Notes: generated by a model from the letters alone, not told the origin. DNA of 64,000 bases from Acidiluteibacter ferrifornacis (GCF_009909615.1 NZ_WWNE01000004.1:243116-307115); one strand, 5' to 3'. Shown: positions 1 through 8,010, counted from the stretch's first letter. Numbers and translations: made by a program.

Positions 1-23
1 GGTAGATTGTTATAAATCATGTG

Positions 24-209
24 CGACCCCGACGGGGTCGGAATTAATTCATTAATCCATGTTATTAATGATGTGTGAACCCTACAGGTTCATTGTGTGG
101 TGACTGAATCAAATTTAGAATGTATTATTTCTTCCATCTCTCACCCTGTATGGGTGAGAGATTATTAGCAGAGAGTAATGTAAAACAAATCGACCCCGTA
201 GGTGGTCGA
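24..209. repeat. Cluster of four REP-like short palindromes
   Basis: Four separate GC-rich hairpins lie in AT-rich DNA. They are CGACCCC-GAC-GGGGTCG (24-40), TGAACC-CTACA-GGTTCA (76-92), CTCTCACCC-TGTAT-GGGTGAGAG (138-160) and TCGACC-(8 nt)-GGTCGA (190-209). The centres are about 50-65 bases apart and share a CCC(T/C)xxA(T)GGG-like core, so they look like diverged copies of one palindrome family. No open frame covers the region. The cluster continues to the window edge and may extend beyond it. Resemblance to REP/BIME arrays mobilised by REP-associated tyrosine transposases is an inference; no such transposase is in the window. Confidence 0.65.
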
Positions 210-228
210 ACAATCAAGCAAACAAAAA

Positions 229-260
229 AACGCCAGAAGATTTCTCCTCTGGCGTTTTTA
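229..260 (-). terminator. Intrinsic terminator of the TonB receptor gene
   Basis: The inverted repeat AACGCCAGA...TCTGGCGTT (229-257) lies just downstream of the minus-strand receptor stop codon. Read on the minus strand it is followed by a run of seven T. A shorter T run on the other side could make it work in both directions. Confidence 0.85.
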
Positions 261-277
261 GAAGTAGTTTTTAAATC

Positions 278-2716
278 TTAAAATTTCAAGGTCACACCAC
301 CTAAGAAGTTAATTCCTGCTTGAGGGTAATAGAAATTTTCAGTGGTTACATCACCATAAGCGTATGAGTAGGTATATCCGTTAGAGCTATACTTTACATC
401 CAATACATTGTTCACTAATAAGCTAAAGTTCATTTCTTTGAACAATACATTCTTCAGGCTGTAGCTCAATCGAATGTCATTTACGAAATATTCATTGATC
501 ACTCGATCAGGGTTAGAGGTGTTGTCTAAAAATTGACGACCCACATATTTACTCAATAAAGCAATCTTAAGGTTCTTTATTGGCTCGTATTGCAACTCAG
601 AACCTGCGATCATATTTGGAGAAAAAGAAATGTCTGCATCTTCAATAGGAGTAACAATGGTTTCTCCGGTTAGGTAGTCTGCAACATTGTCTTCAAAGCT
701 TTTGATCTTGTTTTTACTGAACGTTACATTTCCATTCCAAGTCACTTTTTTGCTCAACTTCATCCCAATGACTACTTCAATACCTGTTCGGTAACTTTCC
801 TTTACGTTCTGTCTGATTGAAGAACCTACATCGTTCAAAGCACCTGTTAGTACCAATTGGTTTTTATAATCCATGTGGAAAAAGTTGGTGTGAACAAAGA
901 AGTCTTCTGTATTCACACGGTAGCCCAACTCAATGTTGTTTAGCTGTTCGTGCTTTGGTTTTTCTCCAACCTTTGCATCAATAAAGTCATTCCTTACGGG
1001 TTCTCTATTGCTAACCGAATAAGAAACATAAGTAGACGTAATGTCATTGAATTGGTAGTTCAATCCCGCTTTAGGGTTGATAAACTGAAAGTCTTCTTCT
1101 ACATCAATTGGTCGTTGATCGTTATCAATTCCATAAGTGCTGTAGTCAATCAATCGAACTTGGATATCTCCAAAAGCAGTCAATTTATCGGTGAATTTAT
1201 ACTCAGCTTTCAAATAACTATTGAAGTCTGATTTCTTACCAACGTTGTCATAATATCGCTCTCTAATAGAGCTGTTGGTTGCCACTTCTGCCCAGATTAT
1301 TTCTCCATAATGTCCACCTTCATACTTATTAAATCCACCACCAAGGGTTAAGTTTAATTTGTCAGTAGCATCGTAGATTAAGCTATAAGTCAATCCACCA
1401 AAGTGATTGTCCAACCATCTTCGTCTAATTAAATCAGTAGAAGTTACAGTGTCTGCTCCTACAACTGCATCTTGTAATCCATAGTCCACAAAATCTTCAT
1501 CGTCTTTAAATTCTTCGTAATAACCCAATCCACGAGTGTAGTGGAAGTTAAGATTCGCATTTAACTTCGGATGAAGCTCTCGAGAGATCAACAATTGATA
1601 ATGGTCTTGATTGTAATTATCTGTTTGATTGTCGTACAAATAGTTGTTGTAGGTTCTTCCTGAATTCAACAAATTGTCGATTCTTTCTTGGGAATAACCT
1701 TCGTTAGAAGCATGGGTCAACATGTCGTCTACGTTGTTCTCTATTCGAGATTGAGGTGTTCCATACCATGATTGGTAGGTTTTTTCTTTTCCTCCAAATA
1801 CGATGGCTTTTACAATGGTTTTCTTTCCATAGTAGGCTCCCGATAAATAATAAGATTGCAAATCTGAGCTCGCTCTATCGATGTAACCATCTGAACGGAT
1901 TTTAGACAAACGACCTTCAAATGAGAATTTGTCATCGATTAATCCAGAACCCATCTGAACACTGTGCTTAAACGTGTTGAAAGAGCCAAATGAATTAGCG
2001 ATTTCACCGTAAGCTTTCGGCTTTAAGGTAGTCGTTTGCATGTTAATGCTCGCACCAAAGGCCGCCGCTCCATTAGTGGAGGTTCCCACTCCACGCTGAA
2101 TTTGGATACTTTCTGTTGAAGAAGCCAAGTCAGGCATGTTTACCCAAAATACGCCATGTGATTCTGCATCGTTCATTGGAATCCCATTGACAGTTACATT
2201 AATACGTGTACCATCGCTTCCTCTAATTCTCAAACCTGTGTATCCGACACCTGCTCCTGCATCAGAGGTGGTTACGATAGAAGGTGTTTGATTCAATAAA
2301 ATAGGTAAATCTTGACCTAAATTATTTTTCTCAATGTCTTCTTTGTCTAACTCTGTATAAGTCGTCGCTGAATTTTTTTTCGCTCTAGTAGAGGAAACCA
2401 CCACTTCTTCCTGAAGAAAAGATGTCTCATTTAGTGCAATAGATAAAGTTGTGTCTTTGGTTAAGTTAAAGGCGATTTCTTGAGTTTCATAACCTAAATA
2501 ACTAATGATAATAGCGTATTCTTTTTGCTTCAGATTTTGCAATGCAAAGTTTCCTGTGAGGTCTGTGGCAGTCGCTTTGTAGCTGTTTTCGATTCGAACG
2601 GTTGCTCCGGGCAGAGGTTCGTTTGTTGAGGAATTTTTTACTGTTCCTGTGACATTCAATTGTGCCATTAATATGCTAGGAAATAGCATCACTAATGACC
2701 AGTACATTTTTTTCAT
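278..2716 (-). CDS. TonB-dependent outer-membrane receptor, probably for thiamin
   Basis: The 812-residue protein has a signal peptide (about residues 1-18, cleavage near LMA/Q), then a carboxypeptidase-regulatory-like domain (about 20-100), a TonB-box-like stretch EEVVVSS (about 103-109), a plug domain containing GLRIRGSDG, and a 22-strand-type barrel ending in the typical C-terminal Phe (GGVTLKF). It should import a ligand across the outer membrane using TonB energy. Ligand choice comes from context: its leader carries a TPP riboswitch, and a PnuC-type transporter and a kinase lie just upstream on the same strand. In Bacteroidota such TPP-riboswitch-linked receptors are predicted thiamin importers. 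The start is the ATG at 2714-2716, 127 bases after the riboswitch. The TonB-receptor call is firm; the thiamin substrate is inferred. Confidence 0.9.
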   Translation of the reverse strand: MKKMYWSLVMLFPSILMAQLNVTGTVKNSSTNEPLPGATVRIENSYKATATDLTGNFALQNLKQKEYAIIISYLGYETQEIAFNLTKDTTLSIALNETSFLQEEVVVSSTRAKKNSATTYTELDKEDIEKNNLGQDLPILLNQTPSIVTTSDAGAGVGYTGLRIRGSDGTRINVTVNGIPMNDAESHGVFWVNMPDLASSTESIQIQRGVGTSTNGAAAFGASINMQTTTLKPKAYGEIANSFGSFNTFKHSVQMGSGLIDDKFSFEGRLSKIRSDGYIDRASSDLQSYYLSGAYYGKKTIVKAIVFGGKEKTYQSWYGTPQSRIENNVDDMLTHASNEGYSQERIDNLLNSGRTYNNYLYDNQTDNYNQDHYQLLISRELHPKLNANLNFHYTRGLGYYEEFKDDEDFVDYGLQDAVVGADTVTSTDLIRRRWLDNHFGGLTYSLIYDATDKLNLTLGGGFNKYEGGHYGEIIWAEVATNSSIRERYYDNVGKKSDFNSYLKAEYKFTDKLTAFGDIQVRLIDYSTYGIDNDQRPIDVEEDFQFINPKAGLNYQFNDITSTYVSYSVSNREPVRNDFIDAKVGEKPKHEQLNNIELGYRVNTEDFFVHTNFFHMDYKNQLVLTGALNDVGSSIRQNVKESYRTGIEVVIGMKLSKKVTWNGNVTFSKNKIKSFEDNVADYLTGETIVTPIEDADISFSPNMIAGSELQYEPIKNLKIALLSKYVGRQFLDNTSNPDRVINEYFVNDIRLSYSLKNVLFKEMNFSLLVNNVLDVKYSSNGYTYSYAYGDVTTENFYYPQAGINFLGGVTLKF

Positions 2717-2744
2717 TTTGTTTAAGTATTACTAATAAGTTTTA

Positions 2745-2766
2745 GCATTCCCCTGGGAGGCAATGC
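2745..2766 (-). promoter_or_regulatory. Leader hairpin between riboswitch and receptor start
   Basis: On the minus strand GCATT and AATGC enclose CCT-CCC-AGG, forming a hairpin that ends about 29 bases before the receptor ATG. It lies between the TPP aptamer and the start codon, where an expression platform is expected. No T tract follows directly, so control of translation would fit better than termination. This role is inferred from position only. Confidence 0.35.
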
Positions 2767-2842
2767 AATAAAAAATTTATAAGTAACCCTTGATAGAAAT
2801 AGAACGCACACCATTATGGCCAATTAGGTATGTGTTTGTTTC

Positions 2843-2930
2843 AAATCCCTGCGCCCGCATTACCGGTATCAGGTTCAAAGGGTATAATCTCAGCCCTAAC
2901 TTATTTCCTTACGGAATTGGGCACCCCAAT
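2843..2930 (-). promoter_or_regulatory. TPP riboswitch (THI element)
   Basis: Read on the minus strand the segment begins GGGGTGCC (2928-2921). It contains the conserved CTGAGA (2893-2888), ACCTGAT (2874-2868), a GGTAATGC element and the closing GCGCAGGGA (2854-2846). These are the hallmark blocks of the thiamin pyrophosphate aptamer in the correct order and spacing. The downstream gene is the TonB receptor, which should be repressed when TPP is abundant. A TAnnTTTG promoter box lies immediately upstream, so the transcript would begin almost at the aptamer. Confidence 0.95.
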
Positions 2931-2940
2931 CGAGACGCTG

Positions 2941-2948
2941 CAAAATTA
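2941..2948 (-). promoter_or_regulatory. Promoter -7 box for the riboswitch-receptor transcript
   Basis: The minus strand reads TAATTTTG, an exact match to the Bacteroidota TAnnTTTG -7 box. It sits about 10 bases before the first conserved base of the TPP aptamer, as expected if the RNA starts near 2934. A clear -33 element is not visible. Confidence 0.6.
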
Positions 2949-2998
2949 GAAAGTTTATTTGAAGAAGCTAGTTCTAGCTAAAGGTTTTATACCAATTT

Positions 2999-3037
2999 AA
3001 TGTATTTTAGATCTAATGATTTAGTTGTAAATACATT
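2999..3037. repeat. 9-bp inverted repeat downstream of the kinase gene
   Basis: AATGTATTT (2999-3007) and AAATACATT (3029-3037) form a perfect 9-bp stem with a 21-base loop. It lies between the kinase stop codon and the receptor promoter. No T tract follows on the minus strand, so it is only a weak candidate for transcript end processing. Confidence 0.4.
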
Positions 3038-3099
3038 ATGTATTCAATGTTTTGTGTTTGTTGAAATGGTAAATGCCGAGCTATTATAAAACGAGTATA

Positions 3100-3645
3100 C
3101 TAGGTACGACGTATGCGACATTTTATAAAGCAATCGGTATTAATTGCTAAAAGTGCATTCGATAATCTAGTATTACCTTCTCCACTGATTATAGAATAGT
3201 TGAGTTTACGTTTCTGAAGCTCTTTTTTGTATAGATCGAATAGTTCTTGACGTTCATCCAATGATGGATTCTCCCTTAAATCGTCTAAAGTCCATTCAAG
3301 ATCTGTGTCCATTAATAAATACAAGTCGAAATTTTGTTGGTGGATGTGATCTTCAATCCAAGCGTCAACTTCACCATATTTATACAATTGCCAAATTTTA
3401 GTCACAATTAATTCAGTGTCTGCAATTAATGGGCGAGGTGTATGATTTTGAATCAGTTTAAATTGATGTTTTGCGATAGTTGTAACATCAGCGTAATTGT
3501 AATTGCTTTTTTGTGCTAAAAATGTTCTGGCGTATTCAGGAATGAAAGTAACACCAAAATGATTAGCCAGTGCATTGGCAAGCTCAGACTTTCCTGTTGA
3601 TTCAGGACCTAGAATTGCAATTTTTAGATCAGTTGTGTTTTCCAT
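3100..3645 (-). CDS. NadR-like P-loop kinase (standalone)
   Basis: This 181-residue protein has the Walker A motif GPESTGKS at residues 13-20, followed by IPEYAR (about 35-40) and a DTE motif, as in the ribosylnicotinamide-kinase half of NadR. The adenylyltransferase and helix-turn-helix domains of full NadR are absent. It overlaps the PnuC-type gene by 22 bases, so the two are translationally coupled: PnuC carriers depend on a cytoplasmic kinase that traps the vitamin by phosphorylation. Nicotinamide riboside would be the textbook substrate. The adjacent TPP-riboswitch-controlled receptor suggests it may phosphorylate thiamin instead. Kinase assignment is solid; substrate is open. Confidence 0.8.
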   Translation of the reverse strand: MENTTDLKIAILGPESTGKSELANALANHFGVTFIPEYARTFLAQKSNYNYADVTTIAKHQFKLIQNHTPRPLIADTELIVTKIWQLYKYGEVDAWIEDHIHQQNFDLYLLMDTDLEWTLDDLRENPSLDERQELFDLYKKELQKRKLNYSIISGEGNTRLSNALLAINTDCFIKCRIRRT

Positions 3646-4214
3646 TTTCGATATCCTTGGATAGCAATGATAGTATAAATCAAGAAAAGAAAAGAAGTGA
3701 AGTAAAGTTCTTTGTAGAAATACATGCCAATTCCTACACCGTCAACGATAATCCAAATGAGCCAGTTTTCGATTTGTTTCTTGACCACCATAACAGTCGC
3801 AATGATTGCAAAAACTGTGGTGAAACTATCAACAAATGGTAATGATGCATCGGAGTAATTCAGTGCAATTCCTCCAAATACGAGAGTTGCTAATCCACCA
3901 ATGGTCGCATAAAGTAAGAAAGTTTTGTTCTGGATTGATTTTACTTTCTCCTCCACTTTATTCTTGTTTTCTGACCACATCGCCCATCCAACAAATGACA
4001 TGACAATGTAGTAGAGGTTAATTATCGTATCAAAATACAATTGATAGCTGAAGCAGATATAAACGTAAATGGTTGAGCTAATCAGCCCAAATAGGAAACA
4101 CAGTCTGTTCTCTTTTGTAGCAAAGTAAATGTAAAGTAAGGAACTGACAACGCCTATAATTTCTAAAATGGAGAAGTTAGAAACTTCAGAAAGAAAATTG
4201 TCGAAAATGGACAT
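3624..4214 (-). CDS. PnuC-family vitamin transporter (thiamin/PnuT or nicotinamide riboside)
   Basis: A 196-residue integral membrane protein with about seven hydrophobic segments. It shows the PnuC-type tryptophan patterns GWAMW (about 76-80) and NWLIW (about 149-153), and the C-terminal YRKWK. PnuC proteins are facilitators of the SWEET-like fold that move unphosphorylated vitamins along a gradient maintained by an internal kinase. The kinase is the next gene, overlapping by 22 bases. Neighbourhood with a TPP riboswitch makes thiamin (PnuT subfamily) the preferred substrate, but nicotinamide riboside cannot be excluded from sequence alone. The gap from the preceding GGGP synthase gene is 54 bases. 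Confidence 0.82.
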   Translation of the reverse strand: MSIFDNFLSEVSNFSILEIIGVVSSLLYIYFATKENRLCFLFGLISSTIYVYICFSYQLYFDTIINLYYIVMSFVGWAMWSENKNKVEEKVKSIQNKTFLLYATIGGLATLVFGGIALNYSDASLPFVDSFTTVFAIIATVMVVKKQIENWLIWIIVDGVGIGMYFYKELYFTSFLFLIYTIIAIQGYRKWKTQLI

Positions 4215-4268
4215 GTTGAGGTTTAGGCTTTCGCAGGAACTAAGAAGTTTAGTGCCAATTGGTGATAA

Positions 4269-5021
4269 TTATTGGTTGAGTTTGCTAATTCCAGAAGCGA
4301 TATCGGAGAGCAAGTTAGGGTTTTTTTCTAGGGCGTTGCCAACAACAACAATATCAGCACCTGCTTTCAAAGCATCCACTGCTTTTTTGGTGGTGGTCAA
4401 TCCGCCTCCTATAATTAAGGGGGTATTAGTGTTTGACTTTACTGCTTGAATCATTTCAGTGGGAACTGGAGAATTCGCTCCGCTTCCAGCATCTAAATAA
4501 GTTAATCTCATACCAAGCATTTCTGCTGCCATAGCAGTACTAGCTGCAATTTCAGACTTGTCTGAAGGAATAGGCATGGAGTTACTAATGTATGAAGCTG
4601 TGGTAATTTTTCCACCGTCTATCAATAAATAAGCAGTAGAAAGTATCTCTAGATTGGATTGTTTCAGATATGGTGCAGCAGTGACATGTTGACCAATTAA
4701 CATATCCGGATTTCTACTTGAAACTAAAGACAATAATAAAAGGGCATCTGCCTTTGGGTTAATCTGCGAATGGTGACCTGGAAAAAGAATGACAGGTATT
4801 ACGGAATTATTTTTAATGAATCCAATGGTTTTGTCTAAATCTCCGCCCGTCATTAAGCTTCCGCCAACAAAAAAGTAATCCACCTCCATCTCATTTGACA
4901 ATTGAATCAATTTCAACAAACTTTTGGAAGTAGACTTGTCAGGATCGATTAAAACCGCCAGTTGCTTCTTCTTTTTAGTTGTTTTGTGAATAATGGTATG
5001 GTATACTTCTCCTTGATTCAT
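4269..5021 (-). CDS. Geranylgeranylglyceryl phosphate synthase family protein (bacterial GGGPS/PcrB type)
   Basis: The 250-residue (beta-alpha)8 protein carries LIDPDK (24-29), FVGGSLMTGG (about 51), LFPGHHSQI (about 79), LDAGSGA (about 176), LIIGGG (about 202) and VVGNALE (about 227). These are the polyprenyl-diphosphate and glycerol-1-phosphate binding motifs of GGGP synthase. The enzyme joins a C20 (or longer) prenyl chain to glycerol-1-phosphate, the first ether-lipid step. Bacteroidota carry group II enzymes of this family, whose lipid products are poorly known. It follows the phosphopantetheinyl transferase gene by 21 bases, probably as one operon. Confidence 0.9.
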   Translation of the reverse strand: MNQGEVYHTIIHKTTKKKKQLAVLIDPDKSTSKSLLKLIQLSNEMEVDYFFVGGSLMTGGDLDKTIGFIKNNSVIPVILFPGHHSQINPKADALLLLSLVSSRNPDMLIGQHVTAAPYLKQSNLEILSTAYLLIDGGKITTASYISNSMPIPSDKSEIAASTAMAAEMLGMRLTYLDAGSGANSPVPTEMIQAVKSNTNTPLIIGGGLTTTKKAVDALKAGADIVVVGNALEKNPNLLSDIASGISKLNQ

Positions 5022-5042
5022 AAAGTGAATTTCAATGCAATA

Positions 5043-5669
5043 TTAAACATTCAAGGTATAAACTAGATAATAGTTTTCAAAATATAGGTATTTTAATAGG
5101 TAATTCTGAGTGTAGTTTTCGTCTATTAATTGCGCAACCACTTTATTTTCGGTCTTATTAATAGATTGAACAAAAATATTTTTCTTCAAGAAAATTTTTT
5201 TTCTTCCATAGGCTTTAAATACAGCTTCTTTGGTACACCATAATATGTGGTAGTCTTCAAGTTGAGATTGTATTAGCTTTAATTCGCTGTTATCGAGGTA
5301 TTTGTGGGCAATTGATTCAATGTTGTTGTTTAATATTTGTAAATCGACCCCATTGGACTGATCTCCAATGTACATGGCGCACATTCCTTTAGAGTGAGAG
5401 ATAGAAATGTGTTTGTTGGTAGAAGATAAGTGAGGTTTGCCAAATTCACTGTAGTAGATGTCACAATTATTTTCTGGAAGAAGTTCGTGTAATAGAAGTC
5501 GGGTGGATAGCCATTCTATTTTTCGGTTAGTACTATTAATAAGGTAAAACTTTTCTAAGTTAAAATGGAGATCTTCGACACGAGCAATTAAATCATCAAC
5601 AGACTCTTCAAATTTCCAATAGCCAATGATGCTGTTTTTTTGTGGTGAGAAAGAATGAACTAAAGCCAT
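5043..5669 (-). CDS. 4'-phosphopantetheinyl transferase superfamily protein
   Basis: The 208-residue protein has the Sfp/AcpS-superfamily signature: GVDLQ (about 108-112), with the Mg-binding Asp, and WCTKEAVFKAYG (about 145-156), with the catalytic Glu/Lys pair, preceded by HISISHSKG. It transfers the phosphopantetheine arm of CoA to a carrier protein. The size and the separate N-terminal half fit the Sfp-like pseudodimer class rather than the small AcpS. It is first in a minus-strand run with GGGP synthase, PnuC and the kinase. Its carrier-protein target is not in the window. Confidence 0.87.
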   Translation of the reverse strand: MALVHSFSPQKNSIIGYWKFEESVDDLIARVEDLHFNLEKFYLINSTNRKIEWLSTRLLLHELLPENNCDIYYSEFGKPHLSSTNKHISISHSKGMCAMYIGDQSNGVDLQILNNNIESIAHKYLDNSELKLIQSQLEDYHILWCTKEAVFKAYGRKKIFLKKNIFVQSINKTENKVVAQLIDENYTQNYLLKYLYFENYYLVYTLNV

Positions 5670-5752
5670 TTTGGATTGTTATTTAGGTGCTCTTGAATTT
5701 CAAGAATTTAATTAGGAACTTTGTCTTCCATTAAAAATAAAACAATAATAGA

Positions 5753-7069
5753 ATGAGTGATACAAAAGTAGAATTCTTGCCTTACAAAGTAAAAGATATT
5801 TCTTTAGCAGATTGGGGTAGAAAAGAAATTAGATTAGCTGAGGCGGAGATGCCTGGATTGATGGCACTAAGAGAAGAGTATGCAGATGAGCAGCCTTTGA
5901 AAGGTGCAAGAATTGCTGGTTGTTTGCACATGACTATTCAAACAGCAGTGTTAATAGAGACGCTTGTAGCTTTGGGGGCTGAAGTGACTTGGTCTTCTTG
6001 TAATATATTTTCAACTCAAGATCATGCAGCTGCTGCAATTGCTGCTGCTGGAATTCAAGTATATGCTTGGAAAGGTATGACTGCCGAAGAGTTTGACTGG
6101 TGTATTGAGCAAACGCTATTCTTTGGTGAAGAAAGAAATCCATTGAATATGATTTTGGATGATGGTGGAGACTTGACTAATATGGTTTTTGATAACTATC
6201 CTGAATTAGTTGATGCAATCAAAGGATTATCTGAAGAAACTACTACTGGTGTTCACCGTTTATATGAAAGAGAGAAAAACGGAACATTAGTAATGCCTGC
6301 AATTAATGTAAATGATTCGGTTACCAAATCTAAGTTTGATAACAAATATGGTTGTAAAGAGTCTTTAGTAGATTCTATTAGAAGAGCTACTGATGTTATG
6401 ATGGCCGGTAAAGTAGCAGTTGTTGCAGGTTACGGAGATGTAGGTAAGGGTTCTGCACAGTCGTTGAGAGGTGCCGGTGCAAGAGTTATCGTTACTGAAG
6501 TAGATCCTATTTGTGCATTGCAAGCTGCAATGGATGGATTTGCGGTTAAGAAAATGGACAATATTGTTGGAGAAGTTGATATAGTTGTTACAGCAACCGG
6601 AAATAAAGACATTATCCAAGGAAAGCATTTTGAAAAAATGAAGGACAAAGTAATCGTTTGTAATATCGGTCACTTTGATAATGAAATCGACGTTGCTTGG
6701 TTAGATAAAAACTTTGGACATACTAAAGATGAAATTAAGCCGCAGGTTGACCTTTATAATGTAAACGGTAATGATATTATTTTGTTAGCTCAAGGTAGAT
6801 TAGTAAACCTAGGTTGTGCAACTGGTCACCCTTCATTTGTAATGTCAAATTCATTTACGAATCAAACATTAGCTCAAATTGAACTTTGGAAGAATAGCAA
6901 AAACTACGAGAATAAAGTTTACATGCTTCCAAAGCACTTGGATGAGAAAGTAGCTTACTTGCATTTAATGAAAATTGGTGTAGAGTTAGAAGAGCTTACA
7001 AAAGACCAAGCAGAGTATATTGGAGTGGAAGTTCAAGGTCCATACAAGCCTGAATACTATAGATACTAA
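5753..7069 (+). CDS. ahcY: Adenosylhomocysteinase (SAH hydrolase)
   Basis: The 438-residue protein splits S-adenosylhomocysteine into adenosine and homocysteine, removing the inhibitor of methyltransferases. Substrate-domain motifs are [13 protein letters not shown] (about 62), DDGGDLT (about 136) and [13 protein letters not shown] (about 187). The NAD-binding loop GYGDVGKG is at about 224 and [10 protein letters not shown] at about 361. The chain ends KPEYYRY, with the Lys/Tyr tail that reaches into the partner subunit's NAD site. Length is typical of the bacterial enzyme. The gene is monocistronic: divergent from the phosphopantetheinyl transferase and closed by a strong terminator. Confidence 0.97.
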   Translation: MSDTKVEFLPYKVKDISLADWGRKEIRLAEAEMPGLMALREEYADEQPLKGARIAGCLHMTIQTAVLIETLVALGAEVTWSSCNIFSTQDHAAAAIAAAGIQVYAWKGMTAEEFDWCIEQTLFFGEERNPLNMILDDGGDLTNMVFDNYPELVDAIKGLSEETTTGVHRLYEREKNGTLVMPAINVNDSVTKSKFDNKYGCKESLVDSIRRATDVMMAGKVAVVAGYGDVGKGSAQSLRGAGARVIVTEVDPICALQAAMDGFAVKKMDNIVGEVDIVVTATGNKDIIQGKHFEKMKDKVIVCNIGHFDNEIDVAWLDKNFGHTKDEIKPQVDLYNVNGNDIILLAQGRLVNLGCATGHPSFVMSNSFTNQTLAQIELWKNSKNYENKVYMLPKHLDEKVAYLHLMKIGVELEELTKDQAEYIGVEVQGPYKPEYYRY

Positions 7070-7100
7070 TAGTTGATTTAGTAGATAGGAAATAAAAGAG

Positions 7101-7130
7101 AAGGTCAGTTGTTATTCAACTGACCTTTTT
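7101..7130. terminator. Bidirectional terminator between ahcY and the Rieske-like gene
   Basis: AAGGTCAGTTG-TTATT-CAACTGACCTT is a perfect 11-bp stem (7101-7127) followed by TTT. It ends against the stop codon of the convergent lipoprotein gene, and an AAAAGAG run on the other side gives T-rich sequence on the minus strand. Confidence 0.9.
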
Positions 7131-7558
7131 TAATTGTAAATTCTTAAAGTATTTCCATCAAAAGAGGTTCTATATTCCTTTAGAGGAACCATTGCCGGTC
7201 CTTGACTTGGATAGCCTGAAAATATTGAAAAGACAGAGCCACAGCAATTGTCTCGCAATGAAACGCCAGAGTTTTCCATCTCCACAATTCCGCAGCTACT
7301 GCTTGGTGCATAAGTACAATGTCTATCATAAGCTTTAAATTCGTCCTCATTAACCCTGTATACCACTATTCCTCTTGAGCCACCTGTTACATTCACCGAT
7401 CCTGAAGGAACAGTTAAGTCAATAAATTCAGGATCTTGAAGTGATATATATATATTGACTGCTACGTTTGGGATGTTTGAATTGGTGGTGTTGTCATCGC
7501 AACCAATTGCTATTAGAATAAAAAGGAGTGTTGTTAATCGAATACTTTTTAATATCAT
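7130..7558 (-). CDS. Rieske-like lipoprotein lacking canonical cluster ligands
   Basis: A 142-residue protein starting at ATG 7558; a TTG two codons upstream is less likely. The N-terminus MILKSIRLTTLLFILIAIGC ends in a lipobox, so the mature protein should be a lipoprotein starting at Cys. The rest resembles the Rieske beta-fold: a YDRHCTYAP segment where the first CxH motif is expected, then DNCCGSVFSIFSG and a proline-rich GPAMVPLKEY loop. Neither CxH nor CxxH is present, so a 2Fe-2S cluster of the usual kind cannot form. Such degenerate Rieske-like lipoproteins recur in Bacteroidota; their function is not known. Confidence 0.7.
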   Translation of the reverse strand: MILKSIRLTTLLFILIAIGCDDNTTNSNIPNVAVNIYISLQDPEFIDLTVPSGSVNVTGGSRGIVVYRVNEDEFKAYDRHCTYAPSSSCGIVEMENSGVSLRDNCCGSVFSIFSGYPSQGPAMVPLKEYRTSFDGNTLRIYN

Positions 7559-7605
7559 TGTCAACCTAAATCAAGTGTTCTACAAAAATAGTATAAAAGG
7601 AACCC

Positions 7606-7917
7606 ATGAATAGAAGGGAAAAAAATTTTTTTATAATCGGAAGCATCACTTTTGTTTTGTTGTGTGTCTTACCTCAAAATAGTTTTGCGCAAAGTAAGAA
7701 AGTTGATCGCACCGTTGAGAAACGCCAAGAACAACTAAAAAAACAAGAAGAAATTAAAAAGGAAAAATCGGCTGAACAAATGGAGGCGAGGAGGCAAAAA
7801 CACATCGATATCCAGACCAAAGAAGTTCAAAAGAGAATGAAAAGAAGTAAAAGAAAGTCGAAACGAATTAACGATAATAGAAAAGAGTCATTCTTGAGTC
7901 GTTGGTTTCGAAAATAA
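7606..7917 (+). CDS. Small secreted, highly basic coiled-coil protein
   Basis: A 103-residue protein with an N-terminal hydrophobic segment (about residues 9-28) ending SFAQ, consistent with signal-peptidase cleavage. The mature part is almost entirely Lys, Arg, Glu and Gln in a heptad-like pattern (about 35-85), then a basic tail. I do not recognise a family. It stands alone between the Rieske-like gene (divergent) and the TonB receptor operon. Low complexity makes homology calls unreliable, but the clean signal peptide and ATG support a real gene. Confidence 0.6.
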   Translation: MNRREKNFFIIGSITFVLLCVLPQNSFAQSKKVDRTVEKRQEQLKKQEEIKKEKSAEQMEARRQKHIDIQTKEVQKRMKRSKRKSKRINDNRKESFLSRWFRK

Positions 7918-8010
7918 AAGGAGAAAATCTCCAATCGTTCTTTAAGAAAGTATTAAAAAATGGTAAAAAAGATGCAAGATAAAATTTTGAAATGTTTTTC
8001 TTTATTGCAT

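Noticed and set aside
1..277. CRISPR array
   Set aside because: The four palindromes differ in sequence and spacing, and there are no identical direct repeats or cas genes.
950..1231. Open frame of 93 codons antisense to the TonB receptor
   Set aside because: It lies wholly inside the receptor barrel and lacks a start context or family resemblance.
2790..2981. Open frame of 63 codons on the plus strand across the TPP riboswitch
   Set aside because: It is fully explained by the conserved aptamer on the other strand and has no signal peptide, motif or promoter.
6365..6673. Open frames of about 70-100 codons antisense to ahcY
   Set aside because: They are on the opposite strand of a highly conserved enzyme and show compositional artefacts (Asn, Cys and Ser-rich) with no recognisable features.
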